From Colwellia sp. D2M02 (GTDB lineage Bacteria > Pseudomonadota > Gammaproteobacteria > Enterobacterales > Alteromonadaceae), in assembly GCF_018860755.1 (NCBI RefSeq), contig NZ_JAHKPW010000058.1, positions 1-64,000 on the forward strand: a DNA stretch of 64,000 nt. Direction: 5' to 3'. The notes beneath the pieces were generated by a model. The model was not told the DNA's origin and made no database searches. It saw nothing but the letters and a program-made list of their open reading frames with translations. The translations under genes and the position numbers were made by a program. Of the stretch, positions 1 to 9,017 are shown in pieces (position 1 is the first letter of the stretch; each line of letters begins with the position of its first letter).

Positions 1-32
1 GCCGATGACAGTCTCATATCATCGGCGTTTTT
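1..32 (+). terminator. Rho-independent terminator of a gene left of the window
   Basis: A perfect 8-bp stem (GCCGATGA at 1-8 and TCATCGGC at 19-26) with a 10-nt loop is followed by GTTTTT. It would end a plus-strand transcript that enters from outside the window. Positions 33-279 hold no gene or clear signal that I can support. Confidence 0.75.
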
Positions 33-279
33 AGTTAATCTGAACTCGGTTTAAGAGATATTTAACAAGTTGAAATATTAGCAAAAATTACTTTTCTGAA
101 TCGCTGGCTTGATAGTTTTTCTTCTTTTTATATGATAAGCAAGGCAAACTTCGCGTCAATAGCTGGCCCATTGCAAGTAAATTTGACGAAGAAGCTAGGA
201 AAAGTAGCTGCAAGAGAAACATTTGTTAAGCCGAACTCTGGTTGGTTAAGATAAAGCAGTAGCTAATGCTTACGGCTGT

Positions 280-1638
280 TTACACTAAAAACAAGGTGGC
301 AGTCCCTAAAAAGGCAAAAATACCAACAACATCGGTAACCGTGGTAATAATTACACTTCCCGCTAAGGCTGGATCTATATTCATCCGCTTTAACAGTAGC
401 GGAATAGCAACCCCAGCCAAACCAGCCGCTGTCATATTCATTAACATCGCAAAGGCGATAACGCCGCCTAGCATTAAATCTTGTTTCCAAATCGCCACTA
501 CACTGGCAATCAGCACTGCCCAAATAATGCCATTTAAAAAGCCAATAGCAACCTCTTTATTTAGTAATGCTCTGGCGTTACTACCACCGACATGACCAAG
601 TGCCATACCGCGTATAACAAGTGTTAGGGTTTGGTTACCTGCAACACCACCCATGCTTGGCACCAAAGAATTCAGTACCGCTAAAATGGCGAGTTGTTGA
701 AAAACCCCTTCAAACATGCTGGTAACTGCAACCGCAAGTAGTGCAGTAATCAGGTTAACGCCAAGCCATAATGAGCGTTGTTTAGTACTTTTAATAACGG
801 GCGCAAAGGTGTCGGCCTCATCATCTAAACCTGCCATACTCATCATTGAGTGCTCGGCATTTTCACGAATAATATCAACCACATCATCAATGGTGATACG
901 ACCTAATAGATGCCCTTCTTCATCAATGACCGGCGCTGAAAACCAATCATGTCGCTCAAATAATTGGGCAACATCTTGCTCGTGCATATCGGCTTGTACC
1001 GCTTCAATTTCGGCATTAATTAAGGTTTTTATAATCACATTAGCCTTAGCGGTAACAAGAGCCGCTAAAGACACTGCGCCAATAAAGCGGTTATCTCGAT
1101 TAACAACATAGAAGGAGTCGGTAGACTCAGGTAGCTCGCCTTTAAGGCGTAAATAACGTAATACTACATCAACGCTTACATCGGGACGTAAGGTGATTGT
1201 ATCGGTATTCATAATACCGCCAGCGGTATCTTCTTCGTATGAGAGTGCTGCTTCAACTCGACTCCGATCTTGGGAGTCCATCGAATTTAGAACTTGCTTA
1301 AATACAGCATCAGGTAGTGTACGTAGTACTTCAGCAAGATCATCTACGTCCATGCCTTCGGCAACAGCAGCAAGCTTTTCGGGCTGCATGCTTTTAAGAA
1401 TACCTTTTCGTACTTCTTCGTTAAGCTCTTCGAGTACGTCGCCGTGAAAGTCTGGGTCGATAAGTTGCCATAATACAGGGCGGCTCTTAGTGGTTGAAGA
1501 TTCTAATATCAGAGCGAGGTCATAAGCGGGCATATGTTGCAAAAGCTTGCGAACATAAACAAACATGCCGCTACCTAATGCTTCATTAACTTGCTGTAAT
1601 TTTTTTTGACTGTAATCTTGCTCTGATATCTCTGGCAT
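280..1638 (-). CDS. mgtE: MgtE-family magnesium transporter
   Basis: The 452-residue protein has the MgtE domain order: an N-terminal superhelical domain of repeats (about 1-130), a CBS pair (about 135-260) and five hydrophobic segments after residue 285. The membrane part includes the 'PSMGGVAGNQTLTLV' stretch typical of the MgtE pore. The family forms homodimeric, Mg2+-gated channels in the inner membrane, and the cytosolic N and CBS domains close the pore when Mg2+ is high. The gene lies downstream of the PTS gene ptsO with a gap of about 175 bp, so it may be the last gene of that transcript or have its own promoter. Full length for the family; the function is well supported by sequence type, the ion preference by family knowledge only. 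Confidence 0.93.
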   Translation of the reverse strand: MPEISEQDYSQKKLQQVNEALGSGMFVYVRKLLQHMPAYDLALILESSTTKSRPVLWQLIDPDFHGDVLEELNEEVRKGILKSMQPEKLAAVAEGMDVDDLAEVLRTLPDAVFKQVLNSMDSQDRSRVEAALSYEEDTAGGIMNTDTITLRPDVSVDVVLRYLRLKGELPESTDSFYVVNRDNRFIGAVSLAALVTAKANVIIKTLINAEIEAVQADMHEQDVAQLFERHDWFSAPVIDEEGHLLGRITIDDVVDIIRENAEHSMMSMAGLDDEADTFAPVIKSTKQRSLWLGVNLITALLAVAVTSMFEGVFQQLAILAVLNSLVPSMGGVAGNQTLTLVIRGMALGHVGGSNARALLNKEVAIGFLNGIIWAVLIASVVAIWKQDLMLGGVIAFAMLMNMTAAGLAGVAIPLLLKRMNIDPALAGSVIITTVTDVVGIFAFLGTATLFLV

Positions 1639-1812
1639 AGCGGCCCTGCTCGTTAGTTCTAGCGGTCTTAAGGTATCGCTTTAACTCAAGCGAATATTTA
1701 GCTGTGGGAAAGTCTCCTTGGAAGTTGTACTAAGTTTATCGTAACGTAGTGTTTTTATCAGCTATTCTGTGATTATTTATTATAAATTATGCAATAAAAT
1801 TTGTGGCTTAGC

Positions 1813-2088
1813 TTATTCATCTTCGTCAAATTTATCAGATATTAGCTGGCATATTTCTGCTAAAGCGAGCTCTGCATCATCACCTGTTGCGGTTATATTA
1901 ACCGACTTACCTTTTCCGCCAGCGAGTAACATCAACGCCATAATACTGTTTGCATTCGCTTCTTTCTGATTTAATTCTAAGGTGATATCAGCACTAAATT
2001 TTTGACTTAATTGGGCGAGTTTGGTTGCGGCTCTTGCATGTAAACCTAGTTTATTACAAATAGTGACGGTTTGTTGGTGAGTGGTCAT
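1813..2088 (-). CDS. ptsO: Nitrogen-PTS phosphocarrier NPr (HPr family)
   Basis: A 91-residue HPr-fold protein. The phosphorylatable histidine is His17 within 'KLGLHARAA', and the second conserved region is 'NANSIMALMLLAGGKG', around the serine that is regulatory in Gram-positive HPr. In the PTS-Ntr chain NPr takes phosphate from PtsP (EI-Ntr) and passes it to PtsN. It sits in the usual place after rapZ and ptsN, about 67 bp from rapZ, and its ATG follows AAGGAAG. The acidic tail (DKFDEDE) is a small peculiarity. The call is secure because both motif and gene order agree. Confidence 0.95.
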   Translation of the reverse strand: MTTHQQTVTICNKLGLHARAATKLAQLSQKFSADITLELNQKEANANSIMALMLLAGGKGKSVNITATGDDAELALAEICQLISDKFDEDE

Positions 2089-2155
2089 AAATCTTCCTTA
2101 TTACTCAATTATTAATGTCGCTATTTCTTGCTAACCATAGCTAAAGCTGGCCTAT

Positions 2156-3010
2156 TTAGGTTGATTTTACGTCGATATCTCGGTGATGAGTTTGTACATC
2201 ATCACGCTCTTTGCGAAAGTTTTTTGCTAATAATTCTGCAATATATACTGAGCGGTGTTTACCGCCGGTACAACCTATTGCTATGGTGACATAGCTACGA
2301 TTATTGCGCTCTAAGTGTGGTAACCAGGTCATCATAAAGCTATTTATTTGCCAAACAAACTTAGTGACTATTGGCTGACTTGCTAGAAAATCTTTCACCT
2401 CTTGGTTTTGACCTGTGTGCTCTTTTAAGTTTTTTTCCCAAAAAGGGTTCGGTAAAAATCGTGCATCAAATACATAATCAGCATCAACGGGGATGCCATG
2501 TTTAAAGCCAAAGGATTGAAAAACAAGTACCATAGTACCGGTTTTCTTACCTAAAATGCGCTCCCTTACTAAGTCAGCTAGTTGGTGTGGAGACAATTGA
2601 CTGGTATTAATGTATAAATCAGCGCTCACTGAAATTGGCTCGAGTAATTTTTTCTCTAAGGTAATTGCTTGATCTAGTGCTAAGTTTTCTTTAATCAGTG
2701 GGTGAAGACGACGGGTTTCACTGAAGCGGCGAATTAAATCGTTATCATCAGCATCAAGAAATAAAGTGGTTACGTCAACCGCTTTGGGTAAGTACGCGAT
2801 TATTTCTGGAATATCTTGTGGATCTTTCGGTAAATTACGTACATCTAAACTAACCGCAACAGTTTCATAATCGTTAATTACGGTATGAGTTAAGGCCGGT
2901 AATAAGTTTACCGGTATGTTATCAACGCAATAATAACCTAAATCTTCAAGCACTCTTAGCGCAACCGATTTACCTGATCCTGAGCGGCCACTGACGATAA
3001 TTAATTTCAT
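2156..3010 (-). CDS. rapZ: RNase adapter protein RapZ
   Basis: P-loop nucleotide-binding protein of the RapZ/YvcJ family. The Walker A sequence GRSGSGKS is at the N-terminus and the C-terminal domain ends with the conserved 'IGCTGGKHRSVYIAE' region. In enterobacteria RapZ guides RNase E to the sRNA GlmZ and so tunes glucosamine-6-phosphate synthase. I start it at the ATG at 3010, which gives 284 residues, the usual family length, and has GGGGA about 8 nt upstream. An in-frame TTG at 3028 would add six residues without support. It sits 29 bp after ptsN, so the two are probably cotranscribed. Confidence 0.94.
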   Translation of the reverse strand: MKLIIVSGRSGSGKSVALRVLEDLGYYCVDNIPVNLLPALTHTVINDYETVAVSLDVRNLPKDPQDIPEIIAYLPKAVDVTTLFLDADDNDLIRRFSETRRLHPLIKENLALDQAITLEKKLLEPISVSADLYINTSQLSPHQLADLVRERILGKKTGTMVLVFQSFGFKHGIPVDADYVFDARFLPNPFWEKNLKEHTGQNQEVKDFLASQPIVTKFVWQINSFMMTWLPHLERNNRSYVTIAIGCTGGKHRSVYIAELLAKNFRKERDDVQTHHRDIDVKST

Positions 3011-3039
3011 TTTACGCTTTCCCCACAACTCATTAGCGT

Positions 3040-3492
3040 TTAACTTGCTTGTTGAATAACATCGAACAGTTCTTGGTTGCTAGTGCACTTACGGACATTC
3101 TTTATGACCTTTTTATCACTAAATAATTTAGCAATACTTTGTAGCGTATTAAGGTGCTCTTGGCAGCTATCTTCAGGAACAAATAGACTGATAAAAACAT
3201 CGACACTGCGGTTGTCAATAGCATCAAAGTCAATGGCGTTTTCGGTTGTAACTAGTACCGCCACCGCTTTACTGCTATTTGGCAAACGACCATGAGGTAT
3301 CGCTATGCCATTTCCAATACCTGTGCTACCCATTTTTTCTCTATCAAGTAAACTATCGAGTAGTTCGTCTTGATCGAGCTCGGTAACCTTATTAGCGGCT
3401 AATTGGCAAATCTCTTCTAAAATTCGCTTTTTACTGGTGGTTTTTATTGCACATAAGGTACAGTCGAGGGTTAAAATCTCTGATAATTTCAT
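3040..3492 (-). CDS. ptsN: PTS IIA-like nitrogen regulatory protein PtsN
   Basis: A 150-residue EIIA domain of the fructose/mannitol class. The phospho-acceptor histidine lies in 'GIAIPHGRLP'. PtsN receives phosphate from NPr (ptsO, two genes downstream) and in other gammaproteobacteria regulates K+ transport and sensor kinases by protein contact. It is part of the conserved rpoN-hpf-ptsN-rapZ-ptsO series on one strand. A perfect hairpin separates it from hpf, so its expression relative to hpf and rpoN may be set after transcription starts. Confidence 0.95.
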   Translation of the reverse strand: MKLSEILTLDCTLCAIKTTSKKRILEEICQLAANKVTELDQDELLDSLLDREKMGSTGIGNGIAIPHGRLPNSSKAVAVLVTTENAIDFDAIDNRSVDVFISLFVPEDSCQEHLNTLQSIAKLFSDKKVIKNVRKCTSNQELFDVIQQAS

Positions 3493-3512
3493 AAATTGCT
3501 AAAAGTAAGTGG

Positions 3513-3535
3513 AAGAGCCCATAGATTGGGCTCTT
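3513..3535 (-). terminator. Intergenic hairpin between hpf and ptsN
   Basis: Perfect 8-bp inverted repeat (AAGAGCCC/GGGCTCTT) with a 7-nt loop, between the hpf stop and the ptsN start. No U-run follows it in the minus direction, so a processing or attenuating stem fits better than a full terminator. Confidence 0.4.
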
Positions 3536-3580
3536 ATATTAAGGTGATTTAAGGCTTTATGCTACGCGACTTTTGTCGAA

Positions 3581-3868
3581 TTAATGTTGCGCTGCTTTGC
3601 CTTTGTGTTTAAGAATTTGCCTATCTAACTTATCAACTAAAGTATCAATCGCGGCATACATGTCAGTATTAATAGCCGAAGCGAATACTTCACCGCCTTT
3701 TATATGAAGGTTTGCCTCTGCTTTTTGCTCAAGCTTTTCAACGGTTAAGATAACATGAGAGTTATTTATTTGATCAAAATGTCGCTCTAGCTTAGTAAAC
3801 TTAGTATTTACATACTCACGAAGCGCATCAGTAATGTCGACATGGTGACCGGTAAGATTGATTTGCAT
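3581..3868 (-). CDS. hpf: Ribosome hibernation-promoting factor, short form (HPF/YhbH)
   Basis: A 95-residue S30AE-fold protein beginning MQINLTGHHVDITDALREY, the standard start of the short HPF family. HPF binds the decoding region of the 30S subunit and promotes 100S dimers in stationary phase. The His-rich C-terminus (KGKAAQH) is short, so there is no long-form dimerisation domain. It lies directly after rpoN (25 bp), its normal position, and its ATG is preceded by AAAGGAT. Cotranscription with rpoN is likely. Confidence 0.94.
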   Translation of the reverse strand: MQINLTGHHVDITDALREYVNTKFTKLERHFDQINNSHVILTVEKLEQKAEANLHIKGGEVFASAINTDMYAAIDTLVDKLDRQILKHKGKAAQH

Positions 3869-3893
3869 AAGCGTTATCCTTTTGATGAGTTAC

Positions 3894-5408
3894 TTAAAGT
3901 AAGCTTTTTCGTTGATTTGAAGGAGGAATAGATAATGACTCTCTATATTTAGCTATTGTGCGTCTTGCAACGTTAATACCTTGTTCGGCTAATAAGTCAG
4001 CCATTTTACTATCACTCAACGGTTTAGCAGGTGTTTCTGCCAAAATAAGTTTCTTGATTAGCGATCTTATTGCTGTAGAAGAACACTCTCCACCATTCTC
4101 AGTACTGACATGGCTTGAAAAGAAGTATTTAAGCTCAAAAATACCACGAGGGGTGTGCATGTATTTTTGCGTGGTAACACGTGAAATGGTTGACTCATGC
4201 ATTTCAACGGCTTCGGCAATATCGTTCAGAACCATTGGACGCATAGCTTCTGGACCATGCTCTAAAAAGCCTTGCTGGCGTTGTACAATACAGTTCGAAA
4301 CTTTTAATAAAGTATCATTGCGCGATTCTAAACTTTTTATAAACCATTTTGCATCTTGTAAATTGGCACGAATGAATTGCCCATCAGTAGAGGACTTCAT
4401 ACTCTTGCTCATTGCAGCATATTGCTGATTTATGCTGAGCTTAGGTGCGGTATCTGAATTTAGTTCAACCACCCAACGACCATTTTTTTTCTCAACGGAA
4501 ACATCAGGAATAACATACTGATCATCGCCAGTAATAACCGCATCACCTGGTCGAGGGTTTAAGCTCTGAATTAAGCGCATTACTTCACGTAATTGATCTT
4601 CTTTTAATTTCGTTTTGCGCATTAATTGGCGGTAATCTCTATTGCCAAGTAAATCAATATGCTCGCTAATAATTTTCTTACTTTCAGCTAAATAAGGAGT
4701 GTTTTTATCAAACTGGTTTAATTGAATGAGTAAACACTCAGGTATTGAGCGTGCTGCTACGCCGACAGGATCAAACATATTGATGCGTTTTAATACTGCT
4801 TCAACTTCATCTAATTCGACGTCTTCAATACCAACACTTTCTAGAATATCTTCTGAGGAAACCGTTAAGTAGCCAGCGTCATCTACCGCTTCAATAATGG
4901 CGGTTGCAATAGTGCGGTCGGTATCTGAAAAAGGGGTTAATTCCATTTGCCATAACAAATGACCTTGAATTGAGTCGGTCGTTTCTCCTTGGTAAGTGTA
5001 ATCTTCACTTGCGCTGCTCACAGCTCCTGTATTAGAAACGCCTGCGCTGTAACTTTCTTCCCAAGTAGTATCAATATTCAATTCTTCAGGAATATCACTT
5101 TTCTCTAGCGCTTCACTAGTACTTATTTCGTCAATATTAGCCTGTTGGTCTTCACTACCATCACTGCTGTTATTATCACTTTGTGCATCATTAGAGTTTG
5201 CAGAGAATGCATCTTCTAAACTATTTTTTTCGTCGTTGCTATCGCTTTGGCTGCTTTCGTCAATTTCTAATAACGGGTTGCTCTCTAGCACTTCTTGAAT
5301 TTCTTGTTGTAACTCTAACGTTGATAATTGCAGGAGCTTGATAGCTTGCTGCAATTGTGGCGTCATGGTTAACTGTTGTCCAATACGGAGCTGTAATGTA
5401 GGGCGCAT
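3894..5408 (-). CDS. rpoN: RNA polymerase sigma-54 factor
   Basis: A 504-residue sigma-54. Region I is glutamine- and leucine-rich ([20 protein letters not shown]) and contacts enhancer-binding activators. Region II (about 50-130) is acidic and Ser/Asn-rich, as expected of this variable linker. The core-binding and DNA-binding domains follow, and the protein ends with the diagnostic RpoN box [10 protein letters not shown], which reads the -24 promoter element. It lies downstream of lptB and upstream of hpf, the order seen in many gammaproteobacteria. A 96-bp gap to lptB leaves room for a separate promoter. Confidence 0.96.
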   Translation of the reverse strand: MRPTLQLRIGQQLTMTPQLQQAIKLLQLSTLELQQEIQEVLESNPLLEIDESSQSDSNDEKNSLEDAFSANSNDAQSDNNSSDGSEDQQANIDEISTSEALEKSDIPEELNIDTTWEESYSAGVSNTGAVSSASEDYTYQGETTDSIQGHLLWQMELTPFSDTDRTIATAIIEAVDDAGYLTVSSEDILESVGIEDVELDEVEAVLKRINMFDPVGVAARSIPECLLIQLNQFDKNTPYLAESKKIISEHIDLLGNRDYRQLMRKTKLKEDQLREVMRLIQSLNPRPGDAVITGDDQYVIPDVSVEKKNGRWVVELNSDTAPKLSINQQYAAMSKSMKSSTDGQFIRANLQDAKWFIKSLESRNDTLLKVSNCIVQRQQGFLEHGPEAMRPMVLNDIAEAVEMHESTISRVTTQKYMHTPRGIFELKYFFSSHVSTENGGECSSTAIRSLIKKLILAETPAKPLSDSKMADLLAEQGINVARRTIAKYRESLSIPPSNQRKSLL

Positions 5409-5504
5409 CGATGTTATGTGGTTTCCTGTTATTATTTTTAATGGTTATGGTGTGACCAATAACCCATTGAACACGTTTTTCTACGATTCGGATTGATACT
5501 ATAA

Positions 5505-6239
5505 CTATAGCGTGAATTGTTCGCCAAGGTATACATCTCTTACTTTTTGATTGGCAAGAATTTGATCCGCATCACCTTGAGCGATAATTTCACCATGACT
5601 AACAATATAAGCATGTTCACACACATCTAACGTTTCACGTACGTTATGATCAGTTATTAATACACCAATTCCTCGTTGCTTTAAGTGTATGATGATTTTT
5701 TTAATGTCGCCAACTGAAATCGGATCTACACCGGCAAAAGGCTCATCAAGTAAAATAAATTGTGGATCGGCGGCTAATGCTCGTGCTATTTCTACGCGTC
5801 GACGCTCACCACCAGATAAACTCATGCCCAAGTTATCGCGAATATGACAAATATTGAACTCTTCTAATAAGTGCTCTAGTTTTTCTAGGCGCTGTTGTTC
5901 GTTTAACTCTTTGCGTATTTGTAAAATAGCCATGATGTTATCAGTTACTGAAAGCTTGCGAAAAATTGACGCTTCTTGTGGTAAGTAACCGATACCTTGT
6001 CTTGCTCTTTCATGCATAGGCGATAATGTAACGTCTTGGTCGTTAAGTATTATTTGCCCATCATCGTTAGGTACAAGCCCTACTATCATGTAAAAAGAGG
6101 TGGTTTTTCCTGCTCCGTTAGGTCCAAGCAAGCCAACAATTTGCCCAGTGCTGACGGCTAAGCTAACATCTTTAACAACTTGTCGGTCTTTGTATGACTT
6201 AGCAAGTCCACTAGCAACTAATGTATTAACCTTCGACAC
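5505..6239 (-). CDS. lptB: LPS export ABC transporter ATP-binding protein LptB
   Basis: Cytoplasmic ATPase of the LptB2FG complex, which extracts LPS from the inner membrane and pushes it along the Lpt bridge. Visible motifs are Walker A GPNGAGKT, signature [15 protein letters not shown], Walker [14 protein letters not shown] and switch His in [10 protein letters not shown] choose the GTG at 6239 (244 residues; E. coli has 241). It follows AAGGTGA at good spacing and overlaps the end of lptA by 14 bases. The longer open frame reaching 6317 would run deep into lptA and add a basic tail not seen in the family. Tight coupling to lptA supports cotranscription. Confidence 0.95.
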   Translation of the reverse strand: MSKVNTLVASGLAKSYKDRQVVKDVSLAVSTGQIVGLLGPNGAGKTTSFYMIVGLVPNDDGQIILNDQDVTLSPMHERARQGIGYLPQEASIFRKLSVTDNIMAILQIRKELNEQQRLEKLEHLLEEFNICHIRDNLGMSLSGGERRRVEIARALAADPQFILLDEPFAGVDPISVGDIKKIIIHLKQRGIGVLITDHNVRETLDVCEHAYIVSHGEIIAQGDADQILANQKVRDVYLGEQFTL

Positions 6240-6876
6240 TTGAGTCACCTTCTTCTTTAGTCGCTTCTCCAGGTGCTTGCTCAGTAGTCTCACTGACTGT
6301 CTTTGGCTCTTTATCAAGGTCGCTCTTAGCTTTATCTTTTAGTGCTTTTTGCTTTTTCAGTAAGGTTGGCTGTAATATGGTGGTGACTGTTTCGTTATTA
6401 TTACTTTCGGCTTCAAGTTTCTCACTTAATGTATTATAAATAATTTTGCTGCCGCTAACTTCGCTACCTGCTTGTTTTACTACGGCATTTCCTGCCACAG
6501 TAATTATATTTAAGCTTGGTTGATATTTTATTTCATCGGCTTGTAAGCTAATTAAGCTGCCATCTTCAAGCTCTTGCTGAAATAAAGCGGGAGAGCCTTT
6601 AGCTAAATAGACATCAGACTTTTCATCGCTGTTTTCATCTTTGTTACTAAAAACTTGTACTAAGTCTGCAGAAATCAAAATAGAGCCTTGTCTGATACTT
6701 ACACTACCTAAGTAACTCGCTATTTTATTTTTTAAATCGGCAGCTGTTTTTTTAGAGTCAACGGTGATCTCTTGATTTAAGTCTTTTTTGGCAGCATAAA
6801 CTACGTTAAGTGACGCTGTGAAAAACAAAGCGCTACCAAGTAATAAGCTAAGTGGCGTATTAAATTTTTTATTCAT
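6226..6876 (-). CDS. lptA: LPS transport periplasmic protein LptA
   Basis: Periplasmic bridge protein of LPS transport. From the ATG at 6876 there is a signal peptide of about 28 residues (hydrophobic core [15 protein letters not shown], cleavage after VVYA). The OstA/LptA beta-jellyroll follows, recognisable in '[19 protein letters not shown]' and '[16 protein letters not shown]'. The start overlaps the lptC stop by 8 bp; an upstream in-frame ATG at 6903 would place extra residues before the signal peptide and is less likely. At 216 residues it is about 30 longer than the E. coli protein because of a charged, low-complexity C-terminal tail of roughly 45 residues rich in Lys, Glu and Ser. Confidence 0.92.
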   Translation of the reverse strand: MNKKFNTPLSLLLGSALFFTASLNVVYAAKKDLNQEITVDSKKTAADLKNKIASYLGSVSIRQGSILISADLVQVFSNKDENSDEKSDVYLAKGSPALFQQELEDGSLISLQADEIKYQPSLNIITVAGNAVVKQAGSEVSGSKIIYNTLSEKLEAESNNNETVTTILQPTLLKKQKALKDKAKSDLDKEPKTVSETTEQAPGEATKEEGDSSVEG

Positions 6877-7435
6877 GATTTTTCTTATAAAGGGTACGTA
6901 CATGTTCAGTTAGCGTCATCTGTTTAGTGTTTAAATCGATAATCAGTCCAGAACCATACATGGTAAAATCTTTACCGATTATTACAACGGTTTGATCTGA
7001 ACTAATAATATTTGTATTTAAGTCTAGCTCTAAATACTTACAATGAACTTCTTCTATTAAACTATCTTGTTCGGTTGATTTTAAGCGGACACGGTGATTC
7101 AACACGACTCGGTTATTTTTATATAATATCGCTTCTTTTGCACTCGCTTTCCAAGGTGCCTTACTACTTTTAGGGTATAACGTATAATTGGGTAACTCAA
7201 AGCGTGTTAATTCTTGCTTTGAATAATGCTCCATACGATCTGCCTCAATAGTATGAGATAATTTCCCTAAGTCAGTGTAGATATTACTTTTTAAAGCCTC
7301 GGCAATAAAGTCAGGTGTTTCTTCACTATCAATAATATCGTCTGGTTGAACAAGTTCTCCTTTCCAAACGATAATGCCATATATAGTGGCACTTAATACT
7401 AAAATAAAAAAGGCTAGGCTGTTTAACCTATTCAT
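6869..7435 (-). CDS. lptC: LPS export bitopic protein LptC
   Basis: A 188-residue protein with one N-terminal membrane anchor (about residues 5-23) and a periplasmic LptC-type jellyroll, e.g. 'RMEHYSKQELTRFELPNYTLY' (in two parts of the domain edge) and the late 'VVIIGKDFTMYGSGLIIDL'. LptC links the LptBFG extractor to LptA. Its ATG overlaps the kdsC stop by 4 bp (ATGA type) and its end overlaps lptA by 8 bp, so kdsC-lptC-lptA-lptB looks translationally coupled. The sequence is less conserved than its neighbours; gene order makes the assignment firm. Confidence 0.92.
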   Translation of the reverse strand: MNRLNSLAFFILVLSATIYGIIVWKGELVQPDDIIDSEETPDFIAEALKSNIYTDLGKLSHTIEADRMEHYSKQELTRFELPNYTLYPKSSKAPWKASAKEAILYKNNRVVLNHRVRLKSTEQDSLIEEVHCKYLELDLNTNIISSDQTVVIIGKDFTMYGSGLIIDLNTKQMTLTEHVRTLYKKNHE

Positions 7436-7977
7436 ACACTAGCGCCCGTAACACATGTTAAGGTGTTTTGACTTTGCATGATTAAGTCACACACTTCTCT
7501 TACTGCGCCAAAGCCACCGCGTGTAAATGTTATGTAATTTGCAGCTTGTAGCGTTAAAGGGTGAGCGTCTTGTACAGCTATGCCTAATCCTACCGCGTTA
7601 ATACAGGCAATATCAGGTACATCGTCACCAATGTAAGCTATTTGTGTTAACGGTAAATTAAGTTCAGTTGCAAGGGCGGTTAACGCGGGTAACTTATCTT
7701 CTTGCCCTTGAATAATATGTTTAACATTTAAAGCCGTCATACGGTTCTTTACGATAGCTGAATTGCGGCCAGTAATTATTGCTACGGCTACACCAGAACT
7801 ACCAAGTGACTTTATGCCTAAGCCGTCTTTGGTGTGAAAAGCTTTTAGTTCTTCACCATCATTACCTAAGTAAATACGACCATCAGAAAAAACTCCATCG
7901 ACATCGCACACTAATAGTTTTATGTTTTTAGCTTGTGCTAGGGTGTGACTGTTAACTTCGCCATATAGAGTATTCAA
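7432..7977 (-). CDS. kdsC: 3-deoxy-D-manno-octulosonate 8-phosphate phosphatase KdsC
   Basis: HAD-superfamily phosphatase without a cap domain, 181 residues. Motif I is 'LLVCDVDGVFSDG', with nucleophile and acid/base aspartates, and motif IV is 'YIGDDVPDI'. It removes phosphate from KDO-8-P, the last step before CMP-KDO activation, and acts as a tetramer in the cytoplasm. The start is a TTG at 7977 immediately after the kdsD stop codon, with AGGAG about 9 nt upstream inside kdsD; no ATG lies before the catalytic motif. It is coupled to kdsD upstream and lptC downstream. Confidence 0.95.
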   Translation of the reverse strand: MNTLYGEVNSHTLAQAKNIKLLVCDVDGVFSDGRIYLGNDGEELKAFHTKDGLGIKSLGSSGVAVAIITGRNSAIVKNRMTALNVKHIIQGQEDKLPALTALATELNLPLTQIAYIGDDVPDIACINAVGLGIAVQDAHPLTLQAANYITFTRGGFGAVREVCDLIMQSQNTLTCVTGASV

Positions 7978-8943
7978 TTACAGCACTCCTGATTTTAATA
8001 AGTCATGCATGTTCATTGCACCAATTGGTTGATTTAATTCATTGACGACAATTAAACCATTAATTTTATTATCTTCCATTACCTTTAACGCTTGCGCAGC
8101 TAGCATATCAGCATGAGCTGTACGAGGTTTTTGGGTCATAACGCTAGCAATAGTATCGTGATGGATATTCACTTCTTCATCAAGAATACGGCGTAAGTCA
8201 CCGTCGGTAAACAACCCTGTTAGGACATTATTTTTATTAACAACGGCGGTCATACCAAGACCTTTGAGCGACATTTCTACCAGTGCATCTTTAATAAACG
8301 CAGTATCGGCAACCACAGGAATACGTTCTTCTTGATGCATAATATCTTCAAGGCGGAGTAATAAACGCTTACCTAAACTGCCACCAGGGTGTGATAAAGC
8401 AAAATCATCAGCGGTAAATCCTCGGGCATTGAGTAAAGCGACGGCAAGTGCGTCGCCCATTACTAAGGTTGCTGTGGTACTTGATGTTGGCGCTAAGCCA
8501 AGTGGGCATGCTTCGGTGCTTACTTTAATACAAATATGAGTGTCTGCTAATTTAGCGAGAGTTGAATCTGCATTACCCGTCATAGAAATAAGCTTGGCAC
8601 CAATACGTTTAATTACGGGAATAATTGCGAGTACTTCAACGGTTTCACCAGAATTTGAAATAGTTAACACTACGTCGTCGCTAGTAATCATGCCTAAATC
8701 ACCATGACTGGCTTCACCAGGGTGAACAAAAAAAGCGGGAGTGCCAGTGCTGGCTAATGTTGCCGCTATTTTCCCACCAATATGCCCAGACTTACCCATA
8801 CCAATAACAATAACACGACCTTTACAGTGATACATTAGTTGGCAGGCAAGTTCAAAATCATCATCAATGTATTGTAATAATTCAGTAATCGCTTGCTGTT
8901 CTATATTGATAACATTTTTTGCTAATTGTTTAAAATTTTGCAT
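7978..8943 (-). CDS. kdsD: Arabinose-5-phosphate isomerase KdsD
   Basis: A 321-residue sugar isomerase. The N-terminal SIS domain (about 30-180) carries 'GMGKSGHIGGKIAATLASTG' and 'SNSGETVEV'. Two CBS domains follow from about residue 205 to the end. It converts ribulose-5-P to arabinose-5-P for KDO synthesis. It is adjacent to kdsC, the phosphatase of the same pathway, and downstream of the antiporter yrbG, the gene order of E. coli. Length and domain order are normal. Confidence 0.96.
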   Translation of the reverse strand: MQNFKQLAKNVINIEQQAITELLQYIDDDFELACQLMYHCKGRVIVIGMGKSGHIGGKIAATLASTGTPAFFVHPGEASHGDLGMITSDDVVLTISNSGETVEVLAIIPVIKRIGAKLISMTGNADSTLAKLADTHICIKVSTEACPLGLAPTSSTTATLVMGDALAVALLNARGFTADDFALSHPGGSLGKRLLLRLEDIMHQEERIPVVADTAFIKDALVEMSLKGLGMTAVVNKNNVLTGLFTDGDLRRILDEEVNIHHDTIASVMTQKPRTAHADMLAAQALKVMEDNKINGLIVVNELNQPIGAMNMHDLLKSGVL

Positions 8944-9017
8944 GTTAGCTCGATTAATACCTGCTGATCCGTTAATGATGATTCTGTTAAGGTGGCTTGT
9001 ACAGTTAGCGACACTTT

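Noticed and set aside
1831-1860. Sigma-54 promoter-like TGGCAT-N5-TGC within ptsO
   Set aside because: It is inside conserved coding sequence and the -12 element is incomplete.
5505-6317. Long form of LptB starting at 6317
   Set aside because: It would overlap lptA by about 90 bp and add a basic tail absent from the family; GTG 6239 has a proper ribosome-binding site.
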